Part shown: positions 59,209 to 64,000 of the stretch, piece after piece | Position numbering within the stretch: position 1 is the first letter of the stretch | Layout: every line of letters begins with the position of its first letter | Source of the DNA: Butyrivibrio sp. NC2007 | Lineage (GTDB): Bacteria > Bacillota > Clostridia > Lachnospirales > Lachnospiraceae | DNA: 64,000 nucleotides | Reading direction: 5' to 3' | Assembly (NCBI RefSeq): GCF_000421405.1 | Contig: NZ_ATWY01000004.1 | Span: forward strand, 124,001 to 188,000 | Position numbers and translations under genes: made by a program | Notes under the pieces: model-generated | What the model saw: only the letters and a program-made list of their open reading frames with translations | Databases searched by the model: none | Told to the model about the DNA's origin: nothing

Positions 59209-61596
59209 TCACTTCTTCTTTGTCGTTAACAACCTGACCATAATAGCCAGATTATTCATTTTATAGCTCTTCTTGCTGGCCGCGCCGTATCTGGAAACGG
59301 CATCTTTATCTACAACAGAATAGTCCTGATCCGACAGCATATCCAGATACTTGTTTCTATTCTTGGAAGTCGGTAAATGGAACAATAACTGTTTATTATG
59401 AAGCGCCACCTTTTCATAGGTACTCTCTTCATATACAAGCTGATCTCTTATCTGCTCGAACATGGACCTGCCCTTATCAGTATTGATGATCACGCATGAT
59501 AAGCCCTGTCGTCTCAGACTCTTGTTGCCATTCGCTTTTACAAAGCGTGGATGTTCATGCTCTGCGCCCCAATAGTCACCCAATGTAATATCGGCAGCAC
59601 GTTTCCTGGATGCAAAAGGACACGCCAGGCAGCTGTCACGAAGGGTATCACCCTTCAAGAACATCATGAAATATGAAGACTCATAAAATGGAATAATCTT
59701 CTTTTTAGTTATCCCACTCTTATCCACATACTCAACGCAAATGTTTTTATCCCAGCCTCTTGTCTTATCTCTGAACGAGATACTTGTCAATGTTCCGTCG
59801 ATCTGCCTGCTGAGGTATTGCTGGTACTTATGAAAAATCTTATGGGACGGCACACCATGGCAAATAACCTCAACCGTGAGCAGGTTAGGATAATCTTTTC
59901 CGAGGAAATTCTTTAATCCCTGAACCTGGCAGGGCACACCTGAGAAAAGAACTCTTTTGCCCGCATTTAATTTTTCTTTTACATCAGAATAAATTCCTGT
60001 AGTATCGCTCTGAATATACTTTGAATTGTACAGCTTACCTACTTCAGCAGGAGAGTCCACGCATGTATGCGAGACATAAAACAATCCATCTTTGTGCTTA
60101 CTGATCTCGGCGCCGTATATAACTCCGCCTTCCGAGAGCAGCTTATCACACATTACCGGAAATACTCCGCCCGATGATGATCTGTATGCTTTGTCTGCTT
60201 CTTTTGTGGCGGCTATGTATGTGACAGGTTTATAACCGTTTTGTACCGGGTTACTAAGAGGACATGTCCTTCTGCATTTCCCGCATTTCAAACAGATATC
60301 CGGATTTATTACGGGATATCTATAGCCGGTCTTATCCTCCTGCATTTCTATCGCATTTACAGGGCAGACATCATGGCACGCACCGCACCCGGAACATTTA
60401 CTGTTATCAGTGTATACCGTGTCAAAACTATTTACAGATGTACTGTAATTTTCTTCCTTGGCGGCCAGCTTAACATCAGGCAAGGCATTGGCCAAAAATG
60501 CTCTGGATTTATCCTGTAACTCTGCAATACTCTCATCAACTTTGACATAATCTATTTTTTCGATCGGCCAAATCTGAGATGTGCCTGAGTCTATGATTCT
60601 GTCGCTGATCTGAAGTTTCTTTGCCAGATCGTAAATGCGGATATTCTGCGTATCTTTTTTTCCATCATCAAATCGTTTAAATAAAAAGAATTCCCTGTGG
60701 AAAATCACCGAAAAAATAGTTGCGTGATAAGAATCGGTAATCACATACTCAGCATTTTTAATGAGGCGCAAAAACTCTGTCGGGCCTACATTTTCCACTA
60801 TATCAAGGTTAAATGAAGCACTGTCCAGGGAAGTAGGGATAAGCTTTATTGAAAGGCCGGTAGCTTTTTGGATTGTCTCTATTCCCTTGGTGTAAAAATC
60901 TCTTTTTCCCAGGAAATAACACAAAATATATGGCTCATCATTATCTGCTGAGCCATCAATAAGTAAGTTTTCCCAAAGTTTTTTATCAACCAATAATGTA
61001 GGATCCAATACAGATTGCACCTGCTTATCAATAATCGCAGTCAGGGCTGTAGCTGTTTCCTCTTCTCGTACAGATATTCCGGCAAAATTAACTAATGCCT
61101 GCTTAAGAAAATCTATTTTCAGTTTGTTCAGATTATGAACCGGGAGGCTTGGCGCATAAGCAATCTTGATCTTAGTGTCCGGAACCCACTCCAAGTAGTA
61201 AGCAGGATTCACTTTTTTATTCATGCTCCATATCTGATCACTGCCGCAAATAAACACATCAAATTCATCTGCAGCTTTTTTTAATCCACTAATCCCTTGA
61301 ACAGGCTTGGACAGTTCGATGTTATGTGACACAAACTCATCACAAATAAGCTGAGTTCTTTTCAGTACATATTTCATCGTTACATTTCTATGAGTCAGAC
61401 GATCAATTTTATTGACTGCTTTTTTATAATACAGGTTATACTTCGGCGGATATATAACGTCGTCCATAACCGGCTTATAATTCAATACAGTTACGTCAAA
61501 GCCCAGCGCTGTAAGGTATTCCTGAAGAGCATAAGCCTGAAGAACAGAACCGTAATTAGATGTACCTGACACCCAGGTTAAAATAGCTAATTTCAT
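59209..61596 (-). CDS. Pyruvyltransferase domain fused to 4Fe-4S / coenzyme F420 hydrogenase beta domain
   Basis: 795 residues. Residues about 1 to 385 are a polysaccharide pyruvyltransferase-like domain (WVSGTSNYGSVLQAYALQEY; FICGSDQIWSMNKKVNPAYY; DPTLLVDKKLWENLL; EYVITDSYHATIFSVIFH). Residues about 400 to 445 are two 4Fe-4S motifs, CSGCGACHDVCP and CLKCGKCRRTCP. Residues about 460 to 795 are the FrhB-type flavin/iron-sulfur domain (SSSGGVFPVMCDKLLSEGG; VLFSGVPCQVQGLKNFLG; VICHGVPSHKIFHKYQQ; CLACPFASRKRAADITLGDYW). It implies a redox step coupled to polymer decoration. GGGAGC precedes the ATG. Confidence 0.92.
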   Translation of the reverse strand: MKLAILTWVSGTSNYGSVLQAYALQEYLTALGFDVTVLNYKPVMDDVIYPPKYNLYYKKAVNKIDRLTHRNVTMKYVLKRTQLICDEFVSHNIELSKPVQGISGLKKAADEFDVFICGSDQIWSMNKKVNPAYYLEWVPDTKIKIAYAPSLPVHNLNKLKIDFLKQALVNFAGISVREEETATALTAIIDKQVQSVLDPTLLVDKKLWENLLIDGSADNDEPYILCYFLGKRDFYTKGIETIQKATGLSIKLIPTSLDSASFNLDIVENVGPTEFLRLIKNAEYVITDSYHATIFSVIFHREFFLFKRFDDGKKDTQNIRIYDLAKKLQISDRIIDSGTSQIWPIEKIDYVKVDESIAELQDKSRAFLANALPDVKLAAKEENYSTSVNSFDTVYTDNSKCSGCGACHDVCPVNAIEMQEDKTGYRYPVINPDICLKCGKCRRTCPLSNPVQNGYKPVTYIAATKEADKAYRSSSGGVFPVMCDKLLSEGGVIYGAEISKHKDGLFYVSHTCVDSPAEVGKLYNSKYIQSDTTGIYSDVKEKLNAGKRVLFSGVPCQVQGLKNFLGKDYPNLLTVEVICHGVPSHKIFHKYQQYLSRQIDGTLTSISFRDKTRGWDKNICVEYVDKSGITKKKIIPFYESSYFMMFLKGDTLRDSCLACPFASRKRAADITLGDYWGAEHEHPRFVKANGNKSLRRQGLSCVIINTDKGRSMFEQIRDQLVYEESTYEKVALHNKQLLFHLPTSKNRNKYLDMLSDQDYSVVDKDAVSRYGAASKKSYKMNNLAIMVRLLTTKKK

Positions 61597-61605
61597 AAAA
61601 GCTCC

Positions 61606-62484
61606 CTATTGTCTTGCTCGTTCTTTCAAATATGACACGGTTAAAATTATATTGTTGAGTACTTTAAATACTTTTAGCAGATATCCCTTTTTGTTGTAAT
61701 ATTTGTGACAAGTGTATTCCCTTGACTTCAGCGCCTCGTTGGGAACATATAATTTGGCTTTTAACGAAGGGGCTTTCCCTTTCTTGGCATGGTTATGCTG
61801 GAAAAAGTGCTCGAGATCTATCATTTCCCGATAACCGGCCTGTTTAAGCCTTAGTGCCAGAATATTTTCCTCTCCATATAAGAATGTTCCCTCATCAAGA
61901 TAATCAATTTTCAGGAGAGCTTCCACCTTGATCAGAAGTAAACTCCCATGCACAACATCAACGTATGCACATTTCTCAGGAAGCACAATAAGCGGAGACA
62001 TCTTTCTTGTTCTATACTTTATAAAGCCACGCTTGATCATTTCCTTATAAGTCGGGATATCCCAATAGGAATGATTAATGTCATACACTCCATGTGAAAT
62101 AAGCACTGGGCTTATTACTGCTACATCTTCAAATAATGATGCTTTGTCCATCACCTTTTCAAAGACATTCTCTTCAGTCACGAGAGTATCAGGATTCATA
62201 ATGCCCACATAATTTATTTCCGGATACTTCTCAATTGCGTATCTGAATCCAAAATTATTCCCGGCGGCATATCCGGCATTCGTATCGTTCCTGATAACAG
62301 ATACATTTTCTGCATCGTGAAACTCAGACCTCAGGATATTATATGAATCATTCGTTGAAGCATTATCAACAACAACTACATACACAGTCTTCTGGGATAT
62401 CAATAACTGTCTTACACACTGAACAGTGTCTTCATATTTATTATAATTTAATACTATTATTGCCAGTTTGTTATTACTACTCAT
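61606..62484 (-). CDS. Family 2 glycosyltransferase (rhamnosyl/GtrB-like type)
   Basis: 292 residues. LAIIVLNYNKYEDTVQCVRQ, VVVDNASTNDSYNILRSEF, NAGYAAGNNFGFRYAIEKY and VGIMNPDTLVTEENV are the motifs of the Wbb/rhamnosyltransferase branch of GT2, with NPD in place of DxD. GTFLYGEENILALRLKQAGY near residue 200 follows. It should add a sugar to the lipid-linked repeat. The Shine-Dalgarno is weak; it starts 3 bp after the polymerase gene. Confidence 0.9.
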   Translation of the reverse strand: MSSNNKLAIIVLNYNKYEDTVQCVRQLLISQKTVYVVVVDNASTNDSYNILRSEFHDAENVSVIRNDTNAGYAAGNNFGFRYAIEKYPEINYVGIMNPDTLVTEENVFEKVMDKASLFEDVAVISPVLISHGVYDINHSYWDIPTYKEMIKRGFIKYRTRKMSPLIVLPEKCAYVDVVHGSLLLIKVEALLKIDYLDEGTFLYGEENILALRLKQAGYREMIDLEHFFQHNHAKKGKAPSLKAKLYVPNEALKSREYTCHKYYNKKGYLLKVFKVLNNIILTVSYLKERARQ

Positions 62485-62487
62485 AAT

Positions 62488-63729
62488 TTAATTGCCAAAA
62501 TAAATTCTTACCTTATGTTCAGAGTCTGCGTTAGCATATTGTTCCATCAGTGCCAGCATTATTGCTAAAAACAAGGAATACATGGGACGCCAATACCACG
62601 TGATTATGTTGGGAGATACTACCTGGAGATAAACCACAAGAAGCAAAAATCTATAATCTCCCTTCTTGGCCACCTTAAAGGAGCAGATAATCATCTTAAC
62701 AGACAACCAGATATACCATATCAGTCCGATTATTCCATATATATATGCAAACCCATATAAACCATTATCGTTTAAGAAAATATTGTTATACAGTCCAGCC
62801 GCTTGATATGCCACTTCATTTCTCGGAAACCCCCTTCCTACAAGAGGTGTTTTACCAATCTCATAAATATAAAACACTCTACCGATTTCTCTTATCTGGG
62901 CAGATGGATCAGTAGATGAATCACCAAGTGCAGAAAGTAAATACTGTGCTAACTCAGTTTGGGAAATAATAAGAGCTATACCAAGGATAATGAATATATA
63001 TGTTATTTTTTTCAAAGCGCTGTTGCGGTAGAACAATGCCATTACTATCGTCATTACACCGGTTGCCACCATAATTATTCTGGTCTGTGACACGATCATT
63101 ATATGATAATATGACATTACCAAGCCTAACGCGGCTGTTATCTTCTCTCTTCTATTGCTAGCTGTAAAGAACAAAAATAAAGATCCAATCAATAAAATGT
63201 TCGCAAAGGTAACGTTATCATAGATTCGAATACCAAATCGCGTCGCATATGAAACACTTAAGATTCTTATGTGCTTAACTAACGCATGCTGAATTATAAC
63301 AGCACCGGTGACGACAAACGAAAGTTTATACAGACAGTTCCAAAGATAATCCGGCGTTACAACCTTTTCTAATATGAGTGTTCTGACAGTATAATAGAAA
63401 CATAATAGCATTAGAAAACATTTTTGAGCTATTATTGCACCCAAAACCGCTTGCCCGAATAAAAAATAAGGTACAACAGACGCCATCAACACTAATGGAA
63501 CGATCAGTAATACATTACTTGCAAAATAATAATTCTGATATTCACTAATTTTATAATGAAAAAGAACATATAAAAACAGCAAAAAATATATTGCTATAAC
63601 AAAATCAGAATACGCAATATGAAATATACTTGCAAATGCATTCTGATTCACCAAATAAGCAAAACGTTCCGGAAGCAGCAACAGCAATATAACCAGTATA
63701 TTTTTTTTGTTAAATGTAATATATTTCAC
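62488..63729 (-). CDS. wzy: O-antigen polymerase/ligase-like membrane protein (Wzy candidate)
   Basis: 413 residues, ten to twelve hydrophobic segments. A large external loop contains STDPSAQIREIGRVFYIYEIGKTPLVGRGFP (read here as SAQIREIGRVFYIYE and GKTPLVGRGFP), which matches the loop signature of Wzy_C/O-antigen ligase proteins. With Wzx it would polymerise repeat units on the outer face. The start is GTG at 63729, 5 bases after GAGGAG. It is 15 bp after the partial GT4 gene. Confidence 0.85.
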   Translation of the reverse strand: MKYITFNKKNILVILLLLLPERFAYLVNQNAFASIFHIAYSDFVIAIYFLLFLYVLFHYKISEYQNYYFASNVLLIVPLVLMASVVPYFLFGQAVLGAIIAQKCFLMLLCFYYTVRTLILEKVVTPDYLWNCLYKLSFVVTGAVIIQHALVKHIRILSVSYATRFGIRIYDNVTFANILLIGSLFLFFTASNRREKITAALGLVMSYYHIMIVSQTRIIMVATGVMTIVMALFYRNSALKKITYIFIILGIALIISQTELAQYLLSALGDSSTDPSAQIREIGRVFYIYEIGKTPLVGRGFPRNEVAYQAAGLYNNIFLNDNGLYGFAYIYGIIGLIWYIWLSVKMIICSFKVAKKGDYRFLLLVVYLQVVSPNIITWYWRPMYSLFLAIMLALMEQYANADSEHKVRIYFGN

Positions 63730-63744
63730 TTTAACTCCTCTATG

Positions 63745-64000
63745 TTACCCTACAACCACTCCGGAATATTCTTCCTTTAAACGCTTACACGTATTTGTAA
63801 TTGAAAAGTCAGCTGCCTTCTTCTTTGCATCCTGTGAGATCTTTTCAAGCAATTTCTCATCATCGAGAATATCAAGTGCATGACGCAGAGCTTCTGCCAG
63901 GGCCTCATCATTTGCTTCTGACGTCAAAAAACCTGTTTTCCCATCGTGCACAACCTCCGGAATGCCTCCGACATCACTTGCAACGCAAGGGATTCCAAAG
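63745..64000 (-). CDS. Family 4 glycosyltransferase, C-terminal part only
   Basis: The last 84 residues of a gene that begins beyond the right edge. The frame is open to position 64000. IPCVASDVGGIPEVVHDGKT and GFLTSEANDEALAEALRHAL are the donor-binding end of GT4 enzymes. It belongs to the same minus-strand transcript as the polymerase. Confidence 0.9.
   Translation of the reverse strand, partial: FGIPCVASDVGGIPEVVHDGKTGFLTSEANDEALAEALRHALDILDDEKLLEKISQDAKKKAADFSITNTCKRLKEEYSGVVVG

Noticed and set aside
1..64000. CRISPR array, prophage, integrase, toxin-antitoxin or origin
   Set aside because: No regularly spaced repeats, phage genes, recombinases, DnaA-box clusters or paired small toxin genes were seen.

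Overview
The window looks like chromosome of a motile, low-to-mid GC Firmicute of the Lachnospiraceae, probably close to Butyrivibrio or Pseudobutyrivibrio. The evidence is the Gram-positive style ribosome binding sites, a T-box isoleucyl-tRNA synthetase, a class II (Firmicute-type) GalT, a flagellin behind a sigma-D/sigma-28 promoter, an intracellular GH43 pentosidase, glycogen phosphorylase, and a very large glycosyltransferase-rich surface polysaccharide locus. The genus is inference; no rRNA is present.

Left part (1 to about 27.8 kb, housekeeping and metabolism). It starts with the 5' end of a lipoprotein gene following a GH43 glycosidase; that unit has a consensus promoter with two direct 12-bp repeats just upstream of the -35. 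Next, all on the minus strand, come VanW protein, AIR-synthase-like protein, Lrp regulator and aminotransferase; then galK-galT; xpaC-telA; a divergent araC regulator; glgP; a 632-residue flagellin; and ileS with a complete T-box leader. Then come ltaE and msrC, a GNAT-methyltransferase fusion preceded by a leader peptide and attenuator, an ABC half-transporter, and rlmI flanked by two identical, oppositely oriented tRNA-Gly(GCC) genes. Three copies of a palindromic GGGGACGTTTCA repeat lie around the GNAT-methyltransferase and ABC transporter genes.

Right part (27.8 to 64 kb, cell-surface polysaccharide locus). The core is a minus-strand run of 15 tightly packed genes (48990 down to 33739) that can be read from one extended -10 promoter: CpsC, CpsD-like protein, a membrane-anchored surface protein, a GT4-GT2 fusion, GT2, a condensation-fold acyltransferase, an acyltransferase-3, an AMP-dependent ligase, an acyl carrier protein, GT4, a Wzm/Wzt ABC exporter with a GT2 between its halves, a VTC-domain protein and a DUF4956 protein. 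A CotH-like gene converges on its end. To its left are two GT2, a GT32 and a GtrII-like membrane protein.

To its right are a plus-strand block (secreted beta-helix protein; UDP-galactopyranose mutase, DUF4422 transferase, acyltransferase-3, nitroreductase) and a minus-strand block (partial GT4, Wzy-like polymerase, GT2, a pyruvyltransferase/F420-hydrogenase-beta fusion, a second pyruvyltransferase-like protein, Wzx flippase, acyltransferase-3). Both ABC-type and Wzx/Wzy-type export genes are therefore present, suggesting two polymers or a composite locus.

Points most worth following are the leader-peptide attenuator of the GNAT-methyltransferase (competing 8-bp pairings can be read directly), the four-gene ligase/carrier/condensation/membrane-acyltransferase cassette inside the export operon, and the CpsD homologue whose P-loop lysine is replaced by alanine. 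No prophage, insertion sequence, CRISPR array or rRNA was seen.
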